NCBI GenBank assembly: GCA_035998495.1
Contig: DASYHP010000087.1
Location: 1 to 64,000 of the forward strand
Source of the DNA: Mesorhizobium_B sp035998495
GTDB lineage: Bacteria; Pseudomonadota; Alphaproteobacteria; Rhizobiales; Rhizobiaceae
Direction of reading: 5' to 3'
Length of the DNA stretch: 64,000 nucleotides
The position numbers were made by a program, and so were the translations under genes. The notes under the pieces are model-generated. The model did no database searches. It had not been told where the DNA came from and saw only the letters and a program-made list of their open reading frames with translations. This document shows positions 33,756 through 42,479 of the stretch, piece by piece (within the stretch, counting starts at the first letter, position 1; each line of letters starts with the position of its first letter).

Positions 33756-34982
33756 TCAGGCGCGGAGCGCGTCGTTTCCTGCAAGCGCGCCGAGCGGCTG
33801 CGGCTTGCCCAGGAAATAGCCCTGGCCGCGGTTCACGCCAAGCATTTGAAGCGTGCTCATCTCCTCGGCCGTTTCGATTCCCTCGGCCACCACGGTGGAG
33901 CCGGTTTCGCGAGCGTAGAACACCATGGCGCTGGCGAGCGCGCGCAGCGCCGGATCGGTGTCGATGCCGCGCGTCAGGCTCATGTCGAGCTTGATGATGT
34001 CGGGCGCGAGTTGAACGATGTGCTTGAGGCCGGAATAGCCCGCGCCCGCGTCGTCGACCGCGAGCGTCAGGCCAAGACCTTGCAGGGGCGTCAGCTCGCG
34101 GCGCAACGCAACGTAATCCTCGACCCTGGCATGTTCGGTGACCTCCAGGGTGGTTCGGTGGAGAAATCTCGGGTCCAGCGCCTCCATGAGCCTTCCGCTG
34201 GCCACCGTCTCGGGCGAGGCGTTGACGGAGAGCCCGGCATGCGCGGGCAGCGTCTCGAAGGCGGCCATGGCGGCGGCGATCGCCGCCAGCTCCAGGTCGA
34301 CGCCAAGGCCCACCTCTATGGCGTCGTTGAACCACTGGTCCGGCGAGCGATAAGGCTGAGGCGCAAAACGGCAAAGCGCCTCATAGGCGACCGGCAGCGG
34401 TTTGCCGATGTCGAAGATGGGCTGGAACATCATGGTGAAACCGTCCCCGGCCATCACCGCCCTGATGCGCCGCGCCTTCAGCCGCGCGGTTTGCTCCTTA
34501 TCCAGCTCGGCGTTCACGTTGCGCGCGGCGAGCGCGGCGAACATCTTCATGGTTTCGAGATCCCGCGCGTTGAGCGTCGGGTTCGGTCTCGAGCTCAGGC
34601 AGCAGAACATCCCGTAGGGCGTGCCATCGGCGCGCAGGATCGGCACGCTAACATGCGAGCCGATCGGCACGGCCGCCGTGATCGCCATTCCCATGGCGAT
34701 CGGCTCCGCGGCCGTGTCGGGGATCAGCTCGGGCAGCCGGCCGGCCAGGATATGATTGCAATAGACTTCGTCGAGCGCGCGCATGTCGCCGGCTTTGATC
34801 AGGTGTTCGAGGCCGGGCGCATCGACGCTGCGGAAGACGCTCTGTCCATCGACGAATTCGGAGAGATAGGCCACCTCCATGCCGAGATGCTTGCGAACCG
34901 AAGCCAGGGCCTCCTGGATCACCTCCTGGGCGCGTTCCGCGTCCGGCTGGGACAAACCGCTTTCATTCGTGAGCTGCTTCAC
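33756..34982 (-). CDS. GAF-EAL cyclic-di-GMP phosphodiesterase
   Basis: The 408-residue protein has an N-terminal GAF sensor domain (about 20-155) and an EAL domain with the motif YEALCRF (EAL at 201-203), VTEHA, a DDAGAGYS loop in place of DDFGTGYS, KLDMSL and VAEGIE. The metal and catalytic Glu/Asp/Lys positions look intact, so c-di-GMP hydrolysis is likely. There is no GGDEF domain and no TM, so it is a soluble sensor enzyme. Confidence 0.9.
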   Translation of the reverse strand: MKQLTNESGLSQPDAERAQEVIQEALASVRKHLGMEVAYLSEFVDGQSVFRSVDAPGLEHLIKAGDMRALDEVYCNHILAGRLPELIPDTAAEPIAMGMAITAAVPIGSHVSVPILRADGTPYGMFCCLSSRPNPTLNARDLETMKMFAALAARNVNAELDKEQTARLKARRIRAVMAGDGFTMMFQPIFDIGKPLPVAYEALCRFAPQPYRSPDQWFNDAIEVGLGVDLELAAIAAAMAAFETLPAHAGLSVNASPETVASGRLMEALDPRFLHRTTLEVTEHARVEDYVALRRELTPLQGLGLTLAVDDAGAGYSGLKHIVQLAPDIIKLDMSLTRGIDTDPALRALASAMVFYARETGSTVVAEGIETAEEMSTLQMLGVNRGQGYFLGKPQPLGALAGNDALRA

Positions 34983-35183
34983 CCTTGGCTTTCCTCAGAC
35001 GACAAACCCGCCAGCGGAAACTCTGACCGGAAAGGGATGAAGGATTTACTGCCCTCGCCCAGGGGCCGCGTTGCACTTTCGTAGAGGCGGGATCGCCGAA
35101 ATGCGCCGCGAAGACGGGCCATGCCCTCTCGCGCGTCCACGATCCGCCCTCGGCGCCGGTCCGGACGTTCCATAGATTGGAAC

Positions 35184-35226
35184 GAAAGTTTCATTTCTTG
35201 ACGAATGGAAATTTCCATGCGGATAT
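35184..35226 (+). promoter_or_regulatory. promoter with palindromic operator before a MocA gene
   Basis: TTGACG (35198-35203) and a weak GGATAT (35221-35226) are 17 bp apart. The perfect 14-bp palindrome ATGGAAATTTCCAT (35205-35218) fills the spacer. A smaller GAAAGTTTC palindrome sits just upstream (35184-35192). A regulator bound here would block RNA polymerase. The RpiR protein of this locus is a candidate. Confidence 0.5.
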
Positions 35227-35260
35227 CCGGCCGCTGCGCGATGAGGGCTGCGGAACTGAC

Positions 35261-36478
35261 ATGGTCTATGCCACGGCGGACGGCGTCGGCTCGCGCCGGC
35301 TGAGGATCGGCATGGTGGGCGGCGGGCGCAACGCCTTCATCGGCGCGGTCCACCGCATGGCGCTGAGGCTCGACGACCGGGCGCAACTCGTCGCTGGCGC
35401 GCTGTCTTCCGATCCCGGGAACGCGCGGCTGTCGGGTGCCGATCTCGGCCTCGACCCCGAGCGCGCCTATTCGGACTACCGCGAAATGGCAGCGAGAGAA
35501 GCCGCTCGGCCCGATGGCATCGAGGCGGTGGTCATCGTCACGCCGAACCACATGCACGCGCCCGTGGCCCGCGCCTTCCTGGAGGCGGGCATTGACGTGA
35601 TCTGCGACAAGCCGTTGACCGCCCGCCTCGACGAGGCGGAGGAACTGGCTGCGCTCGCGCAAGAGTCGGGGCTCGTCTTCGCGGTCACGTTCAACAACAC
35701 GGGCTACGCCATGGTGCGGCACGCCCGCGAGCTGGTGGCCTCCGGCGCGCTGGGCGACATCCGCATCGTGCGGACCGACTACATCCAGGACTGGCTGACG
35801 CTACCCATCGATGCCGACGGTCAGAAACAGGCGGAATGGCGCACGGACCCCGCGCGCGCCGGCCGCTCGGCCTGCCTGGCCGATATCGGCGTGCATGCCT
35901 TCAGCTTGGCGCATTTCGTGTCGGGCCTCGCGCCAACCCAAGTTCTGGCCGACCTCTCCACCTTCGTACCCGGCCGCCGGCTCGACGACAACGCGCATGT
36001 TCTCCTGCGCTACGAGACCGGTGCGCGCGGCGTGCTGGTGGCGAGCCAGGTCTCGCCCGGCAATCTCAACCGCCTGTCGCTGAAGGTTTACGGCGCGAAG
36101 GCGGGGCTTGAATGGTACGCCCACGAGCCGGAATTCCTGCGCTTCGCGGAGTTCGGCAAGCCGCCCGTCACGCTGACGCGCGGCGGCCCCGGCGTGGCGG
36201 GCGAGGCCGCGCGGGTGTCGCGCATGCCGGCCGAGCACCCGGAGGGCTATGTGGAGGGTTTCGGCAATCTTTACCGCGACGCCATCGCGCTGATCCGCGC
36301 GCGGCGGCGTGGGGAAAGCGTGGACGGACGTCTTGCGGCGCTCGTGCCTTCGGTGGCAGACGGATTGCTGGGAATGCGCTTCGTTGAGGCGGCGGTGACG
36401 TCGCAGGAGGGAGGAAGCGTCTGGACACCCGTTTCCGGGCGGGCCAGGATCGGAGCAACCGGGGCGCGCGCCGGGTAG
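35261..36478 (+). CDS. Gfo/Idh/MocA family oxidoreductase
   Basis: The ATG at 35261 places the Rossmann motif RIGMVGGGRNAFIG near the N-terminus, as expected; a 28-residue leader upstream is not conserved. The 405-residue protein has VICDKPLTA (DKP variant of EKP), a His/Asp substrate segment (LADIGVHAFSLAHF), and the family C-terminal domain. It is followed after 55 bp by the ABC transporter genes, consistent with oxidation of an imported substrate. Confidence 0.9.
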   Translation: MVYATADGVGSRRLRIGMVGGGRNAFIGAVHRMALRLDDRAQLVAGALSSDPGNARLSGADLGLDPERAYSDYREMAAREAARPDGIEAVVIVTPNHMHAPVARAFLEAGIDVICDKPLTARLDEAEELAALAQESGLVFAVTFNNTGYAMVRHARELVASGALGDIRIVRTDYIQDWLTLPIDADGQKQAEWRTDPARAGRSACLADIGVHAFSLAHFVSGLAPTQVLADLSTFVPGRRLDDNAHVLLRYETGARGVLVASQVSPGNLNRLSLKVYGAKAGLEWYAHEPEFLRFAEFGKPPVTLTRGGPGVAGEAARVSRMPAEHPEGYVEGFGNLYRDAIALIRARRRGESVDGRLAALVPSVADGLLGMRFVEAAVTSQEGGSVWTPVSGRARIGATGARAG

Positions 36479-36533
36479 AAACGGCGGCGCTTCGGAGCAA
36501 AGGGCTCAAAAAGCCGACATAAGGGAGAGACGA

Positions 36534-37565
36534 ATGAAGAATTGGACGAGAATGAGCCTGGCGGCGCTTGGCGCGACCTTGCTCGCCACCTCCGCCTTCG
36601 CGCAGGACAACCAGTACACGATCGGCGTGTCGAACACCGTGCAGGGCAATGGCTGGCGCGAGGAGATGATCTGCGCGATCAAGGCGCAGGCGCTCGCGAG
36701 CGGAAAGGTCGCAAGCCTCAACATCGCCCATCGCAACACCGACGCGGCCGGCCAGTCGGAGGACATCCGCAACCTGATCAGCGCCGGCGTCGATGCGATT
36801 GTGGTCAACCCGGCCGACCCGGCCGGCATCGCGCCCGCGGTCGCCGAGGCCACCAAGGCCGGCATCACCGTCGTCGCCGTGGACCAGGCGGTCACCGAGC
36901 CATCGGCCTACATTATCTCGAACAACCAGGAGGAGTACGCCTATCTGGGCGCCAAGTGGCTGTTCGAGCAGCTCGGCGGCGAGGGCAATGTCGTCTACAT
37001 GCGGGGCGCTGCCGGCGCCTCCGCCGACAGCGACCGCGACAAGGGCTTCAAGCGCGCGCTCGCCGAATACCCGAACATCAAGGTCGCGCACGAGGTCTTC
37101 ACGGGCTGGCAGCAGGACCAGGGCAAGCAGCAGATCCTCGACTACATCGCGACCGGCGTGCCGTTCGACGGCATCTGGACGAGCGGAATCGACAACGTGA
37201 TCGTCGATGCGCTGGTCGAGAGCCAGGCGGAGCTGGTGCCGGTCGTCGGCGCCGACAATGCCGGCTTCGTCGGCCAGCTCAACAATGTGGAAGGCCTCAA
37301 GGGCGCGGCGGTGACGAACCCCGGCTCCATCGGCGGCGCGGGCGTGACCCTCGCGCTGCAGATCCTGGACGGCCAGAAGCCAGCCGAGCAGACCGTGCTG
37401 GTTCAGCCCGAGCTGTGGGAGAACGTGACCGAGGAAGGCAAGGCCAAGCTTCAGGCCGCCGCCGACCCGTCGCTGTCGCCGGAATGGCCGGTTTCCATCT
37501 CGATCCCCGACTGGACGACCTACACCAAGGACCAGATCGTGGCCTGCAAGGGCCCTGGCGAGTAA
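36534..37565 (+). CDS. ribose-type ABC transporter sugar-binding protein
   Basis: The 343-residue protein has a Sec signal peptide (ATSAFA-QDN, about residue 23) and the RbsB-like two-lobed domain. Landmarks are GVSNTVQGNGWREEMICAIK, DAIVVNPADPAGIAPAV, and VVGADNAGFV. The short distance to the ATPase and permease genes shows a complete importer. The ligand is not deducible. Confidence 0.92.
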   Translation: MKNWTRMSLAALGATLLATSAFAQDNQYTIGVSNTVQGNGWREEMICAIKAQALASGKVASLNIAHRNTDAAGQSEDIRNLISAGVDAIVVNPADPAGIAPAVAEATKAGITVVAVDQAVTEPSAYIISNNQEEYAYLGAKWLFEQLGGEGNVVYMRGAAGASADSDRDKGFKRALAEYPNIKVAHEVFTGWQQDQGKQQILDYIATGVPFDGIWTSGIDNVIVDALVESQAELVPVVGADNAGFVGQLNNVEGLKGAAVTNPGSIGGAGVTLALQILDGQKPAEQTVLVQPELWENVTEEGKAKLQAAADPSLSPEWPVSISIPDWTTYTKDQIVACKGPGE

Positions 37566-37611
37566 GCAGCCGGCGCTAGCCGGAGCCGTTGGTTCAACGC
37601 CTGCGGGGCCA

Positions 37612-37722
37612 TTCCCCTCCCCCTTGTGGGGAGGGGTAAGGGGTGGGGGTAAAAGCACCGACATTTTCGCGGCGGCAGCGCCGCCACCCCACCCTTAATC
37701 CCTCCCCACAAGGGGGAGGGAA
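37612..37722. repeat. REP/MITE-like palindromic element
   Basis: Two arms of about 36-38 bp (37612-37650 and 37683-37722) are imperfect reverse complements. Each contains its own CTCCCC...GGGGAG hairpin around a TTGTG loop. Such elements are dispersed in rhizobial genomes. Here it separates the binding-protein gene from the ATPase gene and could attenuate or protect the transcript. Confidence 0.75.
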
Positions 37723-37789
37723 GCACGCGAGCCTGAATCCGCTCGCGGCTGTCTCAGCCGAAGTCATAGCTGGTCTAGGCACTCTCATC

Positions 37790-39331
37790 GTGACGACCGC
37801 CCCCCTCCTCGAAGCGACAGATGTGGCCAAGCGTTATGGCGCGGTGGCGGCGTTGAAGAACGCGTCGCTCTCCGTTCTGCCCGGCGAGGTGCATGCGCTG
37901 ATGGGAGCCAACGGCGCTGGCAAGTCCACGCTCGTGAAAATCCTCACCGGCGCCATCACCGCCAATTCGGGACGCATCCTCGTGCGCGGAAAAGGGCATG
38001 ACATCCGCTCGCCGGCCGGTGCGCGCAAAGCGGGGCTGGTGCCTGTTTATCAGGAACCCTCGCTGATTCCCGATCTCGACATCCTTTCCAATCTCCGCCT
38101 CACCGAAACGCCCGTCGAGCCGTTCCGCGAATGGGTGCGGGAGCTCGGCGTGCCCGATCTCGACCTGCGCGAGGCCGCCCGCGACGTGCCGCTCGCGATC
38201 CAGCGCGTCCTCGACCTCGCCCGCGCGCTCGCGGCGGAGCCCGACGTGCTGCTTCTCGACGAGATGACGGCGGCGCTGCCCGCCAACCTCGCCGAGCGCG
38301 TGCTCGATGTCGTCCGGCGGCAGAGCCGGACCGGCCGCTCCGTGATCTTCATCTCCCATCGCTTCGTGGAGATCGCCGCCCTTTGCGACCGGGCCACCGT
38401 GCTGCGCGACGGCGAGACGGTCGGCGTGGTCGATATCGCCCCCGGCGTGGAGGAGCGCATCGTCGAGCTGATGCTCGGCGCGAAGGTCGAGAAGCGGCGC
38501 GTCGCGCAGCGCGTGGCGGACGGGGCCGCTGCTCCGGTGGCCCCAGGCACGCCGCGCCTCGCCGTCCGCAATCTGCGGGTCGGCACGAAGCTCCAAGACG
38601 TGTCCTTCGACCTGAGCGATGGCGAGGTCGCCGGCGTCGTGGCGCTCGAGGGTCAGGGCCAGGACGAGCTTTTCGCCGCCCTCGCCGGCTCGATCCGGCC
38701 GACCTCCGGCACGATAGAGGTGGACGGAAGGGCGGTGAGATTCTCGCACCCGGCCGATGCCGTCGAGGCCGGCCTCGCCTATGTGCCCGGCGACCGCACC
38801 GAAGCGCTCGCCATGCAGCAGTCCGTCCGCGAGAACATCGCCCTGCCCTTCTCCGCGCGTTTCAGCAACTGGGGTCCGATCCGCCGGGCGCGCGAGGACG
38901 CGGTGGTCGCGAGCGCCATCGAGCGGCTGCAGATCGACACCCGCGCCCAGCGCGAGGTGCAGCGGCTGTCGGGCGGCAACCAGCAGAAGGTCACGATCGC
39001 CCGCTGGATCGCCGCCGACGCGCGCACGCTGCTTTGCTTCGACCCGACGCGCGGCATCGACGTCCGCACCAAGCACCAGCTTTACAAGCTGCTCCGCGAG
39101 CTGGCGGACGGGGGGAAATCCGTCCTGTTCTACACCTCCGAACTCGAGGAGGTTCAGCTCGTCTGCGACCGCGCCATCGTCATCTTCGGCGGCCGCGTCG
39201 TCGATATCCTGCCCGCCGAGATCGCCGACGAGCCAGCACTGACGCGGGCCGCCTATGGCCTGCCGCGCCACGTTCAGGCCAATGTCGGCGTTCTCGCCGG
39301 CGTGGCAGCCGACAGGAGCGCCGCGCCGTGA
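37790..39331 (+). CDS. sugar ABC transporter ATPase with two nucleotide-binding domains
   Basis: The 513-residue RbsA/MglA-type protein starts at a GTG (VTTAPLLEATDVAKRYG) without a strong ribosome site. NBD1 has a good Walker A (GANGAGKST) and Walker B (LLLDEMTAAL) but a degenerate signature (VPLAIQRVLDLARAL). NBD2 has a lost Walker A (EGQGQDELFAAL), a canonical LSGGNQQKVTIARW signature, and FDPTRGIDV lacking the catalytic Glu. The halves complement to form one competent ATP site. Confidence 0.9.
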   Translation: MTTAPLLEATDVAKRYGAVAALKNASLSVLPGEVHALMGANGAGKSTLVKILTGAITANSGRILVRGKGHDIRSPAGARKAGLVPVYQEPSLIPDLDILSNLRLTETPVEPFREWVRELGVPDLDLREAARDVPLAIQRVLDLARALAAEPDVLLLDEMTAALPANLAERVLDVVRRQSRTGRSVIFISHRFVEIAALCDRATVLRDGETVGVVDIAPGVEERIVELMLGAKVEKRRVAQRVADGAAAPVAPGTPRLAVRNLRVGTKLQDVSFDLSDGEVAGVVALEGQGQDELFAALAGSIRPTSGTIEVDGRAVRFSHPADAVEAGLAYVPGDRTEALAMQQSVRENIALPFSARFSNWGPIRRAREDAVVASAIERLQIDTRAQREVQRLSGGNQQKVTIARWIAADARTLLCFDPTRGIDVRTKHQLYKLLRELADGGKSVLFYTSELEEVQLVCDRAIVIFGGRVVDILPAEIADEPALTRAAYGLPRHVQANVGVLAGVAADRSAAP

Positions 39332-40302
39332 TCCGCACCCTGCGCCAGAACGGGTGGGTCGTCGGCCTGATCGCCCTTTTCGTCCTTCTGTTCATCGTCA
39401 CCAAGCTGATCCAGCCGAACTATGGCGCCGGCGACTTCAACTCCCTGGTGCGCGCGGTGCTGCCCTACGCCTTCGCCGTGGCGGCGCAGACCATGGTCGT
39501 GATCGCCGGCGGCATCGACCTCTCCGTCGCCGCGATGATGGCGCTGACCAGCGTGACCGCGGCCTCCATGATGGACGGCGCGAGCGAGGAATACGCTCTT
39601 TTCGTCGTGCCCTTCGTGCTTGGCCTGGGCTTGGTGCTCGGCGCCGTCAACGGCATCCTCATCGTGGTGACCCGCGTGCCCGACATCGTGGTGACGCTGG
39701 CCACGCTCTTCATGCTCCAAGGCGTGGCGCTGCTGGTCCTCGGAGCGCCGGGCGGGGCCGCCGCCGAATGGCTGAAGGCGCTGGTCGTCGGCACGGTCCC
39801 CATTCCGGGCGTGCCTGAAAGCGTCGCGGCCTGGATCCCCAAATCGCTCGTGCTTCTGGCCGTCCTGCTCGCTGTTGTCTGGATCCCGCTCAGGCGCTCC
39901 AAGCTGGGGCTCTCGATCTATGCGATCGGCTCGAACCCGCTCGCGGCCTTCCGCAGCGGCGTGCCCGTCGCCCGCACCAAGATCGCCGCCTACGCCATCG
40001 GCGGCCTCTTCGCGGCCATGGGCGGGCTGTCGCTGACAATGAGCACGGGCATCGGCGCGCCGATCCCCGGGCCTTACCTGCTCGCGTCGGTCGCGGCGGT
40101 CGTTCTCGGCGGCGTGGCGCTGGGCGGCGGCAAAGGCGGCCTGCTCGGCCCCATCATCGCCGTGTTCATCCTCCGGCTGGTCCGCACCGACCTGACGCTG
40201 CTCGCCATCGACCCGAACGTCACGGCCATCGTCGAGGGCGTGATCCTGGTCGCGGTGGTCATGTTCGGCGCCTTCATCACCATGCGGAGCCGTCCGTCAT
40301 GA
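39328..40302 (+). CDS. ribose-type ABC transporter permease 1
   Basis: The GTG at 39328 overlaps the ATPase stop by four bases. The 324-residue protein has eight to ten TM segments and BPD_transp_2 landmarks: VIAGGIDLSVAAMMALT, VLGAVNGILIVVTRVPDIVVTLATL, and YAIGSNPLAAFRSGV. The long open frame upstream belongs to the other strand of the ATPase gene and is rejected. Confidence 0.92.
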   Translation: MIRTLRQNGWVVGLIALFVLLFIVTKLIQPNYGAGDFNSLVRAVLPYAFAVAAQTMVVIAGGIDLSVAAMMALTSVTAASMMDGASEEYALFVVPFVLGLGLVLGAVNGILIVVTRVPDIVVTLATLFMLQGVALLVLGAPGGAAAEWLKALVVGTVPIPGVPESVAAWIPKSLVLLAVLLAVVWIPLRRSKLGLSIYAIGSNPLAAFRSGVPVARTKIAAYAIGGLFAAMGGLSLTMSTGIGAPIPGPYLLASVAAVVLGGVALGGGKGGLLGPIIAVFILRLVRTDLTLLAIDPNVTAIVEGVILVAVVMFGAFITMRSRPS

Positions 40303-41285
40303 GCGTCACTGCGACCACTGCGGAAACCCAGCCCTTCGGCCGCCGCGCAAAACGGTTCATGACCGACTACCCCCTCGTGCCGCTGATCGTGCTCCTGCTC
40401 CTGCTGGTGCTCGTGCTCAACATCATGCAGCCGGGCATCGTCAACCAGCGCTGGATCGCCAACTCCGTGAAGTTCGCGATCCCGCTCGCGCTGCTTGCCG
40501 GCTGCCAGACCATGACCATGCTGACGGGCGGCATCGATCTCTCCGTGGGCACGGTCGCCACCATGGCCGCCTTCTTCGTCGCGACCCAGGCGGTGGACAA
40601 CCCGACCGCCGTCGCAATCGTGATCGCGCTGGTGCCTGCTCTGCTGATCGGCTTCGCCAACGGTATCGGTGTCGGCGTGTTCCGCGTCCACCCCCTCATC
40701 ATGACGCTCGGCACCAGCCTGATCGGCGTCGGCTTCCTGCAGGTCTATCAGCGCACGGTGATCGCCTCGGGCGCCAAGGTCCCGGATAGCCTCACCTGGC
40801 TCGGAACCGGCCTCACCTGGGGAATTCCGAACGCCCTTCTGCTCTTCGTGCCGGTCGCCGCGTTCCTCATCTTCATGCAACGCCGGACGGGCTTCGGGCG
40901 TCTGCTTTATGCGATCGGCGACAACGAGCGCGCCACAAGGCTCGCCGGCGTCAAATACTGGCAGGTCATCCTCGCGCTCTACATGCTGTCGAGCGTGCTC
41001 GCCGGCATCATGGGGCTGCTTTACATCGGCCTGATCCGGGCGCCGTCTCTGTCGCTGGCCGAACCACTGGTGCTTCCCTCGGTGGCGGCGGCCGTGATCG
41101 GCGGCACGTCGATTTTCGGCGGCCGGGGCGGCTACACCGGCACGATCATCGGCGCGCTGATCCTCACCGTGCTGACGACGCTTCTCACCATCCTGCAGAT
41201 GCCGGAAGGCGCGCGCCGCATCCTTTTCGGCGCCATCGTGCTGCTCGTGACGGCGGCCTATCTCAGGATCATCGAGGAGCGATAG
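40299..41285 (+). CDS. ribose-type ABC transporter permease 2
   Basis: The 328-residue permease overlaps the first permease stop by four bases. It carries MLTGGIDLSVGTVATMAAF, HPLIMTLGTSLIGVGF, YAIGDNERATRLAGV and a late GGTSIFGGRGGYTGTIIGA. The two permeases are paralogues and should form a heterodimer. Confidence 0.92.
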   Translation: MSVTATTAETQPFGRRAKRFMTDYPLVPLIVLLLLLVLVLNIMQPGIVNQRWIANSVKFAIPLALLAGCQTMTMLTGGIDLSVGTVATMAAFFVATQAVDNPTAVAIVIALVPALLIGFANGIGVGVFRVHPLIMTLGTSLIGVGFLQVYQRTVIASGAKVPDSLTWLGTGLTWGIPNALLLFVPVAAFLIFMQRRTGFGRLLYAIGDNERATRLAGVKYWQVILALYMLSSVLAGIMGLLYIGLIRAPSLSLAEPLVLPSVAAAVIGGTSIFGGRGGYTGTIIGALILTVLTTLLTILQMPEGARRILFGAIVLLVTAAYLRIIEER

Positions 41286-41325
41286 GCGGACCCCCGCCTG
41301 CCCGGCGTCGCGGCCCTGTCGCCCC

Positions 41326-41496
41326 TCACCTGTCCTTGATCTTGGTCCTCACCTGCGCCGCGAGCTCTGGCGTGACCTCGATCCCGTGCGCCTCCTTGGC
41401 GTGCGCGGCCACCTTCTTGAGCAGCTCCTGCTCGGTTTCCGCCGAGGCCTTGAAGCCGCAGCCCGGCACCACGTCGCCGCATGCGATCTCTTTCAC
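41326..41496 (-). CDS. DUF1059 small protein (56 aa)
   Basis: The GTG at 41496 follows GGGAGGACGCC. The 56-residue product contains KEIACGDVVPGCGFKASAETE, a HAKEAHGIEVTPEL segment and an end KIKDR, matching the DUF1059 family (two conserved Cys plus a late His). It is convergent with the permease gene. The function of DUF1059 is unknown; the CxDxxPGCxF arrangement suggests metal or redox chemistry. Confidence 0.8.
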   Translation of the reverse strand: MKEIACGDVVPGCGFKASAETEQELLKKVAAHAKEAHGIEVTPELAAQVRTKIKDR

Positions 41497-41600
41497 GGCG
41501 TCCTCCCTTGCGGACCTCTTCCGCAGGGGAAGGTTAAGGACCGCCCCGGGCCCGTGTCAATCCGTGAGGGACGAGCCGTCCATCCCGCCGAAAGGCGGCC

Positions 41601-42479
41601 TCAGCGCGCCGCCGGCGAAAGATAGCCCAGGCTCATAACCAGCGACTGGCACAGCACCATGGCCGGCACCTGGGAGCGGAAATGGCCGAGCCGCGCCTCC
41701 TTCACGAACAGGCTGTGCGCGGCGAGCGGCACGACGGGGCTCAGCTCGTTGTCGGTGATGGCGAGCACCTTTCGCCCCATCGCATGGGCGGCCCGCGTCA
41801 GTTCCACCGTCTCAAGAGTGTAGTCGTCAAACGTCATGACGAGCAGCGCGTCCGTTTCGGCCATCGCCTTCAACTGCTCGGCGCGCATGGCGCCCAGATT
41901 GTCGATCAGAAAGGCGCGCTTGCCGATCCGCGACAGGCCGTAAAAGGTGTAGCTGCCCACGCCGAAGGCGCCGCGCGCCGCCGCGATGTGGATGGCCGAG
42001 GCCTCCCGCATCGCCGTCACGAAGGGCGCGAGTTCCGCCCCCGCCACGTCCTCGCGCAGGCGCAACAGCGCGTCCACCGCCGCTTGGATGAAGGTGTCGG
42101 CGACGGTGTGGGGGTCGCGCGAGTCGTCAAGATCAAGGGCGCGCTCGCGCAGCGGCCGACTGACCGCGCTGAGCCGGTCGGCATAGCTCATGCGCGGCCC
42201 AAGCAGGCGCTGCTTGAACACCGCCTGCAGGCCGGCAAAGCCGTCGAAGCCCATCTCCTTGGCGAAGCGGGTGATCGCCGAGGGCTGCACGCCTGCCCGC
42301 CGAGCGATCTCGACGATGGTCAGGATCGCCCCATCCTCGGGATTGTCGAGCAGGTATTTGGCGACCTGCCGCAGCCGCTTGCTGAGCGTGCCCTGGCGGG
42401 CGAGCACGGCGGAGACGAATTCGCCGTAGTCGCGGGTCGGTTCGGGCGTTTCGGCGAGGAGGTCATCGCGGGCCGTCAT
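41601..42479 (-). CDS. MurR/RpiR family transcriptional regulator
   Basis: The 292-residue protein has an N-terminal RpiR HTH (about 1-80: LSKRLRQVAKYLLDNPEDGAILTIVEIARRAGVQPSAITRF) and a C-terminal SIS sugar-phosphate-binding domain (about 130-265). The start at 42479 overlaps the dehydrogenase stop. It probably senses a phosphosugar intermediate and controls this catabolic locus; candidate operators are described at 35184-35226 and 44809-44828. Confidence 0.9.
   Translation of the reverse strand: MTARDDLLAETPEPTRDYGEFVSAVLARQGTLSKRLRQVAKYLLDNPEDGAILTIVEIARRAGVQPSAITRFAKEMGFDGFAGLQAVFKQRLLGPRMSYADRLSAVSRPLRERALDLDDSRDPHTVADTFIQAAVDALLRLREDVAGAELAPFVTAMREASAIHIAAARGAFGVGSYTFYGLSRIGKRAFLIDNLGAMRAEQLKAMAETDALLVMTFDDYTLETVELTRAAHAMGRKVLAITDNELSPVVPLAAHSLFVKEARLGHFRSQVPAMVLCQSLVMSLGYLSPAAR

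Noticed and set aside
32650..34374. One 574-residue protein covering the mutarotase-like gene and upstream sequence
   Set aside because: The extra 210 codons are out of phase with the EAL gene on the same strand, which is clearly real. The ATG at 33744 matches the family.
38131..39327. Long open frame leading into the first sugar permease
   Set aside because: It overlaps the ATPase gene in another phase and is an Arg/Ala/Pro-rich shadow. The true permease start is the GTG at 39328 that overlaps the ATPase stop.
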